From NCBI GenBank assembly GCA_964534125.1, contig CAZHOJ010000010.1, positions 1 to 64,000 on the forward strand: a stretch of DNA of 64,000 bases. Reading direction: 5' to 3'. The notes beneath the pieces are model-generated. The model saw only the letters and a program-made list of their open reading frames with translations, was not told the DNA's origin and did no database searches. This DNA comes from 2-02-FULL-55-14 sp964534125 (GTDB lineage: Bacteria > Bacteroidota > Ignavibacteria > UBA10030). The translations under genes and the position numbers were made by a program. This document shows, in pieces, positions 39,787-48,410 of the stretch (positions within the stretch are counted from its first letter, which is position 1; each line of letters starts with the position of its first letter).

Positions 39787-40218
39787 TCACTCGATGACGA
39801 CGTCCGAGAGGGAATATGGCTGGGTATATATCTTGGAGATGCTCCACTGGGCCCAACTGGATAACGTACCCGATCCGCTTACTCCTTTGCGAAGTTCGGC
39901 CCGTTTCGTCACCGAAACGTCACCTACCGTCCCGACACTCACCACCCGAACGAGGCTGGAACTTACGACCGTGATATTGAAGCTCAGCGTCCCCCCGTTC
40001 ACGGGACGCCCGGACACGCTGGAACCTTCGACAGCAGGGGATGACATGTGGTAGGCCGCAATGTAAACACCCGAGGATGCTATGAGGTCTGCCTGCAGGA
40101 GTGATGCGCGGGCATCCGCCGTCCGCAAGGCTCGCGCGTCGGCGTTGAACGACTGCGCCGCAAAGAAGCCGAAGACGATGGTGAATCCGCCCACAAATAT
40201 GACCGAAGAATTGTTCAT
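39787..40218 (-). CDS. Small pilin-like membrane protein
   Basis: A 143-residue protein. A short N-terminus leads into one hydrophobic segment (about 6-23, VIFVGGFTIVFGFFAAQ) ending at FNAD, then an amphipathic helix and a beta-rich C-terminal domain (GTLSFNITVVSSSLVRVVSVG). This is the shape of a type IV pilin, but there is no G/FTLIE prepilin peptidase site. The two genes upstream encode proteins of the same plan with a similar [IF]-N-x-[ND] motif at the end of the hydrophobic segment. Minor pilin-like subunit is the best guess. Confidence 0.7.
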   Translation of the reverse strand: MNNSSVIFVGGFTIVFGFFAAQSFNADARALRTADARASLLQADLIASSGVYIAAYHMSSPAVEGSSVSGRPVNGGTLSFNITVVSSSLVRVVSVGTVGDVSVTKRAELRKGVSGSGTLSSWAQWSISKIYTQPYSLSDVVIE

Positions 40219-40248
40219 GCCGTCCGTTGCCCGATGCCTGCCTGGCGC

Positions 40249-40878
40249 CTACAGCGAGAGGTTTGGTGGATATACCGTGAACTCACGCTCTGCGCTCAGG
40301 AATTGTCCTTTCAGCTTGATGTCCGATTTTGTCTTCATGAAGACCTTAATACCCTTTATCTGACTGAGGTAATCGAGTTCAATCGAACTGTAGTCACTGT
40401 AGTTTGACTTGTAGATCCATCCAATATCGGATCCGTTGCCACGCAGATACGTGAATCTCCAAGATACATATGAGTTCGAGATGTCGAAGTACAATCTCTG
40501 CACGACCGTGTATGACACTCCATTTACCCATCTCACTAGATCGTACCTATACCCCACTTCGGGATCATAGTCCACATACTGATACCTCCACCGTACCTCT
40601 TCTTTTATTCCGTCATTCTGCACGTCAGCGTAGTAGCGTATCTCATATGGACTCGCGTAGATAATGGCTGGTGTGCTGGCTGAAAGAGTGTGGTTGTACC
40701 CGATGTTCTTCAGGTCCCATTCGATGATGGACATCGCGACGTTGAGGTTCTTCTCCACGATCGTCAGCTGGTTCTTCTCCACCATCACTTCGTTCAGGTT
40801 GATGGAGGTGGCAATGATGATGCCTATCATGGCCGCTTTGAAGATGTACGACCCGATAATGTCGAGAATAGCGCCCAT
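40249..40878 (-). CDS. Small pilin-like membrane protein
   Basis: A 209-residue protein with one N-terminal hydrophobic segment (about 10-26, SYIFKAAMIGIIIATSI) ending in INLN, a long helix (VEKNLNVAMSIIEWDLKNIGYN) and a Tyr/Trp-rich beta domain. The stretch SIIEWDLKNIGYNHT resembles minor pseudopilins of the PulJ/PilW type, in which a similar segment follows the helix. A classical cleavage site is not visible. Its start overlaps the stop of the upstream gene by one base. Base composition is noticeably more AT-rich than its neighbours, as is common for surface proteins. Confidence 0.7.
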   Translation of the reverse strand: MGAILDIIGSYIFKAAMIGIIIATSINLNEVMVEKNQLTIVEKNLNVAMSIIEWDLKNIGYNHTLSASTPAIIYASPYEIRYYADVQNDGIKEEVRWRYQYVDYDPEVGYRYDLVRWVNGVSYTVVQRLYFDISNSYVSWRFTYLRGNGSDIGWIYKSNYSDYSSIELDYLSQIKGIKVFMKTKSDIKLKGQFLSAEREFTVYPPNLSL

Positions 40879-41390
40879 CAGTAGGACTTTGTCATGCTGA
40901 TGCGAACAGCATTGGGAAGGTACGTCGGATGCGAGACGTAGACCTCCATTGTCTTGAAGTAGCCCTTGTTGGCATCCGGGGTATCTGGGGTGTTCGGAAG
41001 GGCATAGTAGACCCTGCAGGACACGACATATCCCGAGACATTCGTCGTGTTCACGGAGCGTCTGTAGCCATTGTAGTCATCGATGTCGTTAAACACGTCC
41101 GCTGAGTTGTAGGGATAAGCATCGGGATCGCCCGCCCATTCGCCCGATTCACGTCCCAACTGAGGTGCCGGCGTAAAATCCCCGGATTCCTGATATGTCC
41201 AGGGGTTCTCAAGCTGATCGAACTTCTTCATCCGGGCTTCCGTGAGGATCTCCATCGCGATGTCTGCGGCCTGCATGCGCGCCAGGCTCTCCATTTTCGA
41301 GATCTCGGCATTGATGACGAGCCGGTTGGCATTGATGACCGCGATGGTCACGATGATCACAAGGCCGGCCGATATGATGGACTGTCCCAT
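40878..41390 (-). CDS. Small pilin-like membrane protein
   Basis: A 170-residue protein: hydrophobic segment at about 5-19 (IISAGLVIIVTIAVI) ending in INAN, a helix (ISKMESLARMQAADIAMEIL) and a Tyr/Pro-rich C-terminal domain. It is the first of three consecutive genes of this plan. It lacks the Gly-Phe cleavage site and Glu5 of classical prepilins. The gene follows the single receiver gene by six bases and overlaps the next by one, so all are likely co-translated. Confidence 0.7.
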   Translation of the reverse strand: MGQSIISAGLVIIVTIAVINANRLVINAEISKMESLARMQAADIAMEILTEARMKKFDQLENPWTYQESGDFTPAPQLGRESGEWAGDPDAYPYNSADVFNDIDDYNGYRRSVNTTNVSGYVVSCRVYYALPNTPDTPDANKGYFKTMEVYVSHPTYLPNAVRISMTKSY

Positions 41391-41396
41391 GGCCGC

Positions 41397-41774
41397 TCAG
41401 CCCTTGAGGTCCTTGCGCACGTTCTCCAGCAGCTGGAAGTGCGAGCGCTCGAGGTCGCGGAAGAGGTTCTCCTTTACAAGGATACCCCCAGCGCCCGCCT
41501 GACGCGCTCTGTTGCGAAGTGTGAGGCTGTCAAGATCCGTCACCAGCATGACCTTGACCTCCGGATGCAGTTTCTTCAGCTGCTCGGTCACGACAAGCCC
41601 ATCGCTCCCGGGGTCGTCCACGTCCACCAGGACCCAGTCGGGCCGGTACGATCCATACAGACCGAGCGCCTGTGCGGCACTCCCGGCCTCGGCGATCTCG
41701 ACATGGCCCAACTCGAGAACGGAACGGATCATCGACCGGAGCGATGCGTTCTCTTCTATGATCATGACCTTCAC
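41397..41774 (-). CDS. Single-domain response regulator, GTG start
   Basis: A 125-residue receiver. The acidic pair is in MIIEENASLRS, the phospho-Asp in WVLVDVDDPGSDG, and the Thr/Lys positions are in LVTDLD and GILVKENLF. The first visible ATG-like starts lie far upstream in repeat sequence; a GTG at 41774, eight bases after GAGG, gives the normal domain start (MKVMIIEEN). It precedes the pilin-like genes by six bases and is therefore part of the filament operon. Confidence 0.85.
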   Translation of the reverse strand: MKVMIIEENASLRSMIRSVLELGHVEIAEAGSAAQALGLYGSYRPDWVLVDVDDPGSDGLVVTEQLKKLHPEVKVMLVTDLDSLTLRNRARQAGAGGILVKENLFRDLERSHFQLLENVRKDLKG

Positions 41775-41874
41775 GGCCGTGACCTCACGTCGCACTTCAG
41801 CATACCTTAATAATAAAGGAGAAAAGAGGGCTACAACAATAGGGGGCCTTACCAATTCCTCTGGGGGGAAACCC

Positions 41875-42042
41875 CTAGGAGGTTGCGGAAAAACGATTCT
41901 CGCAACGCCCGCAGCGATCAGAGTGGATCTCGTATGCAACGCCCGCAACGTTTTTGGATTGTTTTCGAATCTTTGCGTTCGCTGCCCCCGTGGCGAACGC
42001 CGCGCGAAACATACTGAGGTGGATATTTCCGCAGCCTGCTAG
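41875..42042. mobile_element. MITE-like element, 168 bp
   Basis: Begins CTAGGAGGTTGCGGAAAAA and ends with an imperfect inverted copy, TATTTCCGCAGCCTGCTAG. The interior has repeated CAACGCCCGCAGCG-type words and no ORF. A related element with near-identical ends lies at 54339-54535. It separates two response-regulator transcription units. Confidence 0.7.
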
Positions 42043-42067
42043 GGCTTGGGTGGCCGGATGATGGGTA

Positions 42068-42721
42068 TCAGAGATGGGCCTTGTTCTCGAGGGCGAACCG
42101 GAGCACGGCGTTGTTCCCCCGCACACCGAGTTTTGCAGCAATGTTCGAGCGATGATTCTCGACGGTCTTCGGGCTTATGAACAGATCTTCAGCGATCTCT
42201 CGCGTCGTCTTATTGGTGGAAATGAGCTTCAGGATCTGCCGCTCCGTCGGTGTGAGGCTGGAAAGCCCCGCTTCTATCGTTTTTTCGACCTTTTTCCGGG
42301 AATCACGGCGAACCCAGTAATCACCCAGCGACGGAGTGTAGTAGTGTTTCCCCGTCATCACCGCCTGCAGGCATGAGGCTATTTCGCTGACGACACCATC
42401 CTTCAGGACATACCCCATAACACCGATGTCCATGGCGCGGTTGAAGAATTCCTCGTTCTCGTGCATGGTGAGAATGACCACAGAGATGGGCAGTTTTCTC
42501 CGTCGTATCTCCGTGGCCACATCGAGGCCGCTGCGCTTTGGCATGTCCACATCCAGGATAGCGACGGACGGCTTGTGATCGAAGATCTGGATGAGTGCGT
42601 CAGACCCGTCGCCGGCCTCAAGGACGCGTGCTCCGGGGAAATGCTCCTGTATCACCTGGACCAATCCCTTGCGGAACACAGGGTGGTCATCGGCGACGAG
42701 AATGATGGCTTTCTTAGGCAT
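42068..42721 (-). CDS. NarL/LuxR-family response regulator
   Basis: A 217-residue DNA-binding response regulator from the ATG at 42721. The receiver has the DDHP acidic pair, phospho-Asp in AILDVDMP, and Lys in YVLKDG; the C-terminal LuxR helix-turn-helix has LTPTERQILKLI and EIAEDLFISPKTVENHRSNI. It overlaps by eight bases the kinase gene upstream, forming a clear two-component pair. It probably activates genes nearby, but no binding sites can be assigned. Confidence 0.95.
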   Translation of the reverse strand: MPKKAIILVADDHPVFRKGLVQVIQEHFPGARVLEAGDGSDALIQIFDHKPSVAILDVDMPKRSGLDVATEIRRRKLPISVVILTMHENEEFFNRAMDIGVMGYVLKDGVVSEIASCLQAVMTGKHYYTPSLGDYWVRRDSRKKVEKTIEAGLSSLTPTERQILKLISTNKTTREIAEDLFISPKTVENHRSNIAAKLGVRGNNAVLRFALENKAHL

Positions 42722-45700
42722 AGGTATCGTGGAGGTCCTTGCGCACCGGGAGCCTGACGGCAACTGTCGTCCCCTTGCCCGGCGCGGATGTGATCTTGTA
42801 GATGCCTTTGAGAAGCCGCACACGTTCCGTCATTCCCGGCAACCCAAACCCGAGGGAGTGGGCATTCTCCCGCTCGGGGTCGTGCTCGAAGCCCCGCCCG
42901 TCGTCCGTCACGCGCATCACGACCGCATCCTCATCTCGTGTCACAACAACGCTGGCCCGAGTGGCATCGGAATGCTTGACGACGTTCGTCAGTGCTTCCT
43001 GGATAACCCGGAACAATCCGATCTCCCCTTCGTGTGTGAGCAGACCATCGATGTTCTCGATCTCCGTCTCGAAGGTGATCGACGTCGCCTGCTGGATGGT
43101 ACGGACCGTGGAGCGGATGGTCTCCGTAAGCCCAAGCCGGTCTAACTGGAACGGCCTGAGATTGTACGCGATCGACCGGACACTCTTCAGGGCGATCGAC
43201 AGAGCATCTGCTACCTGCATCAGCTCGGAGCGTGCCTTGGACTCTTCCGGCAGATGATGGGCCGCCAGCATCACCCGGTTCTTCGCGACGATGAGTTCCT
43301 GTCCCAGGCTGTCGTGCAGCTCCCCGGCGATACGCTGACGCTCCGATTCCTGGTTCTGGATGAGCCGCTGCGACGTCTCTTCCTGCATCTCTTTCTGACG
43401 CCGGACCTGACGCAGCCGGACGGATACGACCAGCATACCCATTCCTATGAGGAGCAGGACTGCAAGACCCCTGAACCACAGGGTCTCCCAGAAGGGAGTC
43501 TCGACCGCGATGGTGATCTGGGCTCCGTTCTCGTTCCAGAAGCCATCGTTGTTCGCTGCGGCCACGGCGAAGACATACGTTCCCGGCGGAAGATTCGTGA
43601 ACACTGCCGTCCGCTCGTCCCCGCCATCCACCCAGTTCTTGTTGAAGCCCCGCAGCTGGTACCGGAAACGGACCTTCTCCGGCGCAGTGAAGCTCAGCGC
43701 AGTGAACGTGATCCCTATCTCCTCGACGTTGGGCTCGATGATGATCGTGTCCCGGATCGTGACCGGGCTGCCATCGGCCAGGACCTGCTCAATGATGACA
43801 GGCGGGATCGTGGTATTGATGCGGAGGTTCTTTGTGCGGATACGAGCGATGCCATTCAATGTCGGGAACAGGATATCCCCTTCGGGTGTCCTGACGCTTG
43901 CTGGCTGGAAGCCGCCGTTCGTCTCGACGACCGTCAAACCGTCCTTCTCTCCGTATGGGATGGCATTCACGGTGGGGAGAATCCGGTCGGCGACGGCGTT
44001 CAGCTCCTCTTTCGCGACCCGCCAGATCCCGCGGTTGCTGCCCATCCACGCGAAGCCATTGACGCCCTCGACGAAGTGTGAAACGGTGTTGTCGAAGAGG
44101 CCCTGTTCCTTCGTGATCGATCGGAACACGCCGTTCCGGTACCGCAGCAATCCTCCCCCCTGCGTTCCGACCCAGAGTGTCCCGTTCTTCTCTGCATACA
44201 GGACGCGGATGGAGGTCGAGGTCAGACCGTCCTCTTCGGTGAATACCTGCACCAGTGTGTCGCGGATGAGGACGAGTCCGGACTGGGTCCCGATCCAGGT
44301 GCCCCCCACGCTGTCGAAAGCGATCGCCCGCACGTCATTCCCGGGAAGCCCGTTGGCCATCGACCATCGACGAACATCCCTGCCTGCCATCCGCACGACC
44401 CCTGCATCGTACGTCCCGAACCAGAGCGACCTGTCTGGCGCCTGTGCCAGAGCCAGAACGATGTCGGAGCCGACGAACGACTCGCTGCCGAACCGGGTCG
44501 CCCGCGTACTGGCCTCCGAAAGGCTCATCCTGTAGAGGCCTCCGCCCCATGTTCCCACCCACATCCTGTCCATGTCATCCACGAGGAGCGACCAGATGCA
44601 GTCAGCGTCGAGCCGACCGGAATGCGGGGACAGCACGAGGTCGTTCCCCCGGACAATGCCGATCCCGCCGCAATTGAGCCCGGCATAGATGTTCCCGTCC
44701 GGGTGCCTCACGAGCGACGTCACGCTCTGCCGGAAGGGCCGTTGGATCATCTCGAACGGTGCCCACCGTGCTCGGATGAGACCGCTCAGGCTTGTCCCAT
44801 ACCAGTAGTTCCGTTCCGGATCCAGGTACAACGCGTGGACCTTGTCCCCACGCTGACCGTTCTCGGTCTCGCGCGGGATGAACCGGCCTCTGTACAACAC
44901 CAGCCGGCCTGAAAGCACGCCAAGCGAGAGGTAGGGACGCTGCTCGTCGAACACTTCGTCGAAGGCATATGACGACGCGAACCTGACGGGAACCAGATAA
45001 CCCGGCGTCGTCTGGTCGAACCGATAGACCTCACCGTTGGGAAAGCCGATCCACACGCGACCCAGGGAATCTGAGGCGATGTCCTTGATGGTCCAGGCCC
45101 CCGGTTGTCCTTCAAACCGGTGCGTCCGGATGCCGGTCCCGATAACATTGGCGATGCCGCCCGGGCCTCCGATCCACATCGATCCCGATCTGGTCACGTG
45201 GACCGCAGATACTTCTGGCCGGGAAAACTCCGGCTGAAGGAAAGAGGCGAGGATCGTATCCTTGCCATCCTGGGTGCGGGCAGCGCGCAGAAGCCCGCCT
45301 CCTTCTGTCCCGATCCACACGATCCCGTTCTGGTCCACGAACATCGAGCGGATAGGACCGCTCGGCGCATATTCATCGATGTACGTCGACCATTCCCCAT
45401 TCCGATATACATACAACCCACCCAGAGGCGTCCCTGCCCAGACCGACGAGTCCCGCCGGGCCACGAGCGATGAGATGATGGGAGGACGGGGATCGGCCTG
45501 ATGCAACCGCTCGAACGTCCGGAACTGCATGCCGTCGAAACGCACCACGCCGGCATACGTTCCCAGCCAAAGGTAGCCGTCCGCAGACTGAGCTATCGCG
45601 GTGACCGTACCTTGCGGGAGTCCCTCAGGAACACTCCAGGATTCAACGGTAAAGTTGTCTCCCGTCGACGAATGAACGGATTGAGAATAGCCTGGCGCGG

Positions 45701-45755
45701 CCATTCCCATGAACGAAAGAAAGAGGAAGAGAAGAAGCCTTGTGCGGCGTCCCAT
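42714..45755 (-). CDS. Sensor histidine kinase with beta-propeller sensor
   Basis: A 1013-residue kinase from the ATG at 45755 (signal peptide ending AAPGYSQ). The periplasmic part is a two-component propeller: many repeats of the form G..WIGT..GGL (for example DGYLWLGTYAGVVRFDG), followed by a Y_Y_Y domain (about 690-750, RYQLRGFNKNWVDGG). One membrane segment (about 765-785) leads to a HisKA_3 domain with phospho-His in AGELHDSLGQE and an ATPase domain. Such one-protein systems in Bacteroidota sense sugars or envelope compounds. Paired with the LuxR regulator downstream. Confidence 0.94.
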   Translation of the reverse strand: MGRRTRLLLFLFLSFMGMAAPGYSQSVHSSTGDNFTVESWSVPEGLPQGTVTAIAQSADGYLWLGTYAGVVRFDGMQFRTFERLHQADPRPPIISSLVARRDSSVWAGTPLGGLYVYRNGEWSTYIDEYAPSGPIRSMFVDQNGIVWIGTEGGGLLRAARTQDGKDTILASFLQPEFSRPEVSAVHVTRSGSMWIGGPGGIANVIGTGIRTHRFEGQPGAWTIKDIASDSLGRVWIGFPNGEVYRFDQTTPGYLVPVRFASSYAFDEVFDEQRPYLSLGVLSGRLVLYRGRFIPRETENGQRGDKVHALYLDPERNYWYGTSLSGLIRARWAPFEMIQRPFRQSVTSLVRHPDGNIYAGLNCGGIGIVRGNDLVLSPHSGRLDADCIWSLLVDDMDRMWVGTWGGGLYRMSLSEASTRATRFGSESFVGSDIVLALAQAPDRSLWFGTYDAGVVRMAGRDVRRWSMANGLPGNDVRAIAFDSVGGTWIGTQSGLVLIRDTLVQVFTEEDGLTSTSIRVLYAEKNGTLWVGTQGGGLLRYRNGVFRSITKEQGLFDNTVSHFVEGVNGFAWMGSNRGIWRVAKEELNAVADRILPTVNAIPYGEKDGLTVVETNGGFQPASVRTPEGDILFPTLNGIARIRTKNLRINTTIPPVIIEQVLADGSPVTIRDTIIIEPNVEEIGITFTALSFTAPEKVRFRYQLRGFNKNWVDGGDERTAVFTNLPPGTYVFAVAAANNDGFWNENGAQITIAVETPFWETLWFRGLAVLLLIGMGMLVVSVRLRQVRRQKEMQEETSQRLIQNQESERQRIAGELHDSLGQELIVAKNRVMLAAHHLPEESKARSELMQVADALSIALKSVRSIAYNLRPFQLDRLGLTETIRSTVRTIQQATSITFETEIENIDGLLTHEGEIGLFRVIQEALTNVVKHSDATRASVVVTRDEDAVVMRVTDDGRGFEHDPERENAHSLGFGLPGMTERVRLLKGIYKITSAPGKGTTVAVRLPVRKDLHDTYA

Positions 45756-45816
45756 GGATGCGCCGGGTCGGTCGATTCCGATCACGACGCCACCGTGTGA
45801 GGACAGCGTGAGATGG

Positions 45817-46509
45817 TCAGCTCCGGATGTAGTCCGGATACAGCCGCCTGGCGCATTCCGGACAGATACCGTGTGAAGTGTCGTGCTGATGGTCCCGCAC
45901 GTAGTGTTCCAGAAGGACCCACGTGCCGGCCTCGGTCCTGACCTTGCGGCATGATGAGCAGACGGGGAGGATCTCGCTGTAGAGGTTCATCGCATCCTGC
46001 GCTGCGATGAGCTCGCCGTGTACCCGTCGCAGCTCGAGCAGAGAGCTCGCAAGACGCGACAGCGCCCGCAGGGACTCCTCCTGACCGACCGTCAGTGTCC
46101 GGGGTTCGCGATCCATCACGGCGACCGTCCCGAGCGGAAGCCCCCCGTGGCTGAACACCGGCGCACCGGCATAAAAACGCACATCGGGCTGTCCTGTCAC
46201 GAGGGGATTGTCCATGAAGCGCTGATCCTTCGTGAGGTCGGGAACCACCATCACAGAATGCTGGAGGATACTGTACGCACAGAAGGAAATGCTGCGGGAG
46301 GTCTGCGGGAGGGTGAGACCGACCCTGGATTTGAACCACTGACGGTCCTTGTCCACGAAGGTCACGAGCGCAATGGGAGCCTTGCAGAGCGCGGAGGCCA
46401 GGTACGTCAGATCGTCGAATCCCCTTTCGGCGGACGTGTCGAGGATACGGTACCCCCGTAGCGCTTCGAGGCGTTCGCGTTCCTGTCGATGAAGGGGTGC
46501 AGCGCTCAT
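45817..46509 (-). CDS. GAF-domain protein with C-terminal Cys motif
   Basis: A 230-residue soluble protein. A GAF domain (about 20-170) with the segment KAPIALVTFVDKDRQWFKSR and the SRSISFCAYSI motif is followed by a helix and a C-terminal Cys region: LPVCSSCRKVR and SHGICPECARRLYP, which is the usual four-Cys tail of GAF and PAS proteins linked to kinases. It lies 62 bp upstream of the propeller kinase in the same direction and may feed a cytoplasmic signal into it. Confidence 0.88.
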   Translation of the reverse strand: MSAAPLHRQERERLEALRGYRILDTSAERGFDDLTYLASALCKAPIALVTFVDKDRQWFKSRVGLTLPQTSRSISFCAYSILQHSVMVVPDLTKDQRFMDNPLVTGQPDVRFYAGAPVFSHGGLPLGTVAVMDREPRTLTVGQEESLRALSRLASSLLELRRVHGELIAAQDAMNLYSEILPVCSSCRKVRTEAGTWVLLEHYVRDHQHDTSHGICPECARRLYPDYIRS

Positions 46510-46817
46510 AAGAAGGTCGTGATGCTCCGGATGCCGGAAGAGTACCAGACTAATGCAAACTCAGCTGAAATTCAAGGTTTCGCGGTGCCAGACTGAGCCA
46601 CACGTTATTCGCTCTCATCGGGCCCACTGTCAACTCCAAAGTGACTGCAGATAGCCAAGGCCACAACAGGTCCCGCACCGCGAAACCCCGACGCTCAAAC
46701 TGACGTGGCGCCTGGCTTCTGGACGGAGACATTGGTGCGAAAATCGAACACACAACGGCGCCCCGCAGTTTAGCGTCTGACCGCGATACGGCGCTCAGAC
46801 TGGGACCTGAACATTCA
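46510..46817. other. Intergenic region with long inverted repeats
   Basis: This 308-bp gap holds a perfect 13-bp inverted pair, GGTTTCGCGGTGC (46576-46588) and GCACCGCGAAACC (46674-46686). A looser nested pair follows (AAACTG..GGCGCC with GGCGCC..CAGTTT). It may be a decayed transposon relic or an RNA structure after the GDSL gene. No gene is seen. Confidence 0.5.
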
Positions 46818-47501
46818 TCATATGCCATGCGTCTGCAGCAGCGCACGAAGGAGGTCCGACCACACCGTGTAGGCTTCCGCGGTGAGATGAATGCCGTCGG
46901 TGGTGTATTCCTCTCTGAGCACCCCATCTGCACTGAGCCGGCTGTTCAGATCGATGTACGGAATGCCCCGCACTCTGCAGAGCTGCTCGATGATCCCGTT
47001 GAGCTCCTCAACCAGCAGGTTCTTCTCCCGCGCCAGGCGCCATCGGGGCGATGCGAAGAGCGTCGACTGGGCGACGGGAAGGATCCCATGGTTTCGCAGG
47101 CTGTCGAGTATCGCCGCGTAGTTCCGCACAATGGTCTCGACGGTGAACCCTGCATAGATGTCGTTGATGCCCCCCATGATGAAACACACCCTCGGTTCCA
47201 TCGCATACACGTACCGCATCCTGGCACGAAAGCCGTACGTGTTGTCGCTCCCGATCCCCCGGTTCGAGACATCATCCCGATCGAGAAGCGCTGTCCAATC
47301 GCCACCCTCTGTGATGGAATTTCCGAGCATCACGATCGCTGCAGAGCGGACGGTGTCTGCCTCCCACATCGCGCACCGTGCCCAGTACCGCTGATTGGTC
47401 TTGTACAGGGTGTCAGGAGGCTCGGGGTGGTCTGCTCGCTGCCCTGCCATCACTGACGTTATCAGAACGGACAGCATACAAAGGGACATCGGTCGTTTCA
47501 T
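46818..47501 (-). CDS. GDSL-type secreted hydrolase
   Basis: A 227-residue exported SGNH hydrolase from the ATG at 47501 (signal peptide with MLSVLITSVMAG). Block I is MLGNSITEGGDW with the nucleophile Ser; block II has the Gly in NRGIGSDNTYG; block III is IMGGINDIYAG with the oxyanion Asn; block V is TTDGIHLTAEAY with Asp and His. The family removes acyl groups from lipids or glycans; the substrate is unknown. It stands alone between a structured gap and the thioredoxin terminator. Confidence 0.9.
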   Translation of the reverse strand: MKRPMSLCMLSVLITSVMAGQRADHPEPPDTLYKTNQRYWARCAMWEADTVRSAAIVMLGNSITEGGDWTALLDRDDVSNRGIGSDNTYGFRARMRYVYAMEPRVCFIMGGINDIYAGFTVETIVRNYAAILDSLRNHGILPVAQSTLFASPRWRLAREKNLLVEELNGIIEQLCRVRGIPYIDLNSRLSADGVLREEYTTDGIHLTAEAYTVWSDLLRALLQTHGI

Positions 47502-47528
47502 GGTCCAATGTACGGCACGCTTGTCCAT

Positions 47529-47558
47529 AAAAAAACCCGCCATCCGAAGATGGCGGGT
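47529..47558 (-). terminator. Intrinsic terminator of the thioredoxin gene
   Basis: On the minus strand ACCCGCCAT and ATGGCGGGT arms are separated by a small loop and followed by seven T. It lies 24 bp past the thioredoxin stop, inside the short leader of the GDSL gene. Confidence 0.85.
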
Positions 47559-47582
47559 ACGGTGATCGGATGCCCACCTGAT

Positions 47583-47951
47583 CTACGATACCGTTTGAGG
47601 CTTGATCAGCTCTTCTTCAATGGCCTGTTTCAGGGCCTCCTTCGGGAGCGCGCCCACAGCCATCTTGGGCTGTCCGGTCGCCGGAACGAAGAGCATCGAC
47701 GGAATGCTGCGAATGCCGAACACTCCTGCGACCTCCCCTTCCTCGTCCACGTTCACCTTGTAGATGTGGACCTTCCCCGCGTACTCCTTCGAGAGCTCGT
47801 CGAGGATGGGGCCTACCATCTTGCACGGCCCGCACCAGGGCGCCCAGAAATCGATGACCGCCGGCAGATCGCCGGCATAGTTCCATTCCTTATTGTTGTC
47901 GTAGTCGAAGACCTTCTTCTTGAAGTCTTCTGTTGTGAGATGTACTGACAT
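47583..47951 (-). CDS. trxA: Thioredoxin
   Basis: A 122-residue thioredoxin from the ATG at 47951 with active site FWAPWCGPCKMVGP, the cis-Pro in IRSIPSMLF, and the Gly-rich end TGQPKMAVGALPKEAL. It is slightly longer than the E. coli protein because of a 13-residue N-terminal stretch. The gene follows the DUF302 gene by 72 bp in the same direction and ends at a strong terminator, completing a thiol/sulfur gene cluster. Confidence 0.95.
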   Translation of the reverse strand: MSVHLTTEDFKKKVFDYDNNKEWNYAGDLPAVIDFWAPWCGPCKMVGPILDELSKEYAGKVHIYKVNVDEEGEVAGVFGIRSIPSMLFVPATGQPKMAVGALPKEALKQAIEEELIKPQTVS

Positions 47952-48023
47952 GTGTGAACTCCTTTTCAGACCCGCCCCGATGCGCACGAGCACGATCGCA
48001 GCGAAGGATGTGTGATGAATGTA

Positions 48024-48410
48024 TTATACGCGCTCGACAACCCGCCGGAGCCTCGCTTCGATCTCTGTCGCGATCTCCGTCAGGGCTGGATTTCCGCTCA
48101 CCTTCGTGATGATCATCGGATCGAACGCGCCGACGACCGTCTTCCCTTCCTTCTCATAGACGATGACGTTACATGGAAGCAGCAGGCCAACCTGCTCTTC
48201 TGCCGTCAGAGCCTTGTGGGCGAACGGAGGATTGCACGCCCCCAGGATCGTGTACTTCGTAAAGTCAATATTGAGCTTCTTCCTGAGCGTCTCGCGGACA
48301 TCGATGGTCGTGAGGACGCCGAATCCCTCTTTCGCGAGTTCCTCAGTGGTCCGCTGCACGGCCTGCTCGAATGTGTGGGATGTTTCCTTCATGAATCCGT
48401 ATGTGCTCAT
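48024..48410 (-). CDS. DUF302 family protein
   Basis: A 128-residue single-domain protein from the ATG at 48410 (overlapping the DUF6132 stop by four bases). Family marks are TTEELAKEGFGVLTTIDVRETLRKKL (described in two parts), YTILGACNPPFAHKAL and GLLLPCNVIVYE. The conserved Cys in LGACNP and LLPCNV suggest redox or metal chemistry. DUF302 genes often sit with thioredoxin, rhodanese and DsrE genes, as here. No reaction is known. Confidence 0.92.
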   Translation of the reverse strand: MSTYGFMKETSHTFEQAVQRTTEELAKEGFGVLTTIDVRETLRKKLNIDFTKYTILGACNPPFAHKALTAEEQVGLLLPCNVIVYEKEGKTVVGAFDPMIITKVSGNPALTEIATEIEARLRRVVERV

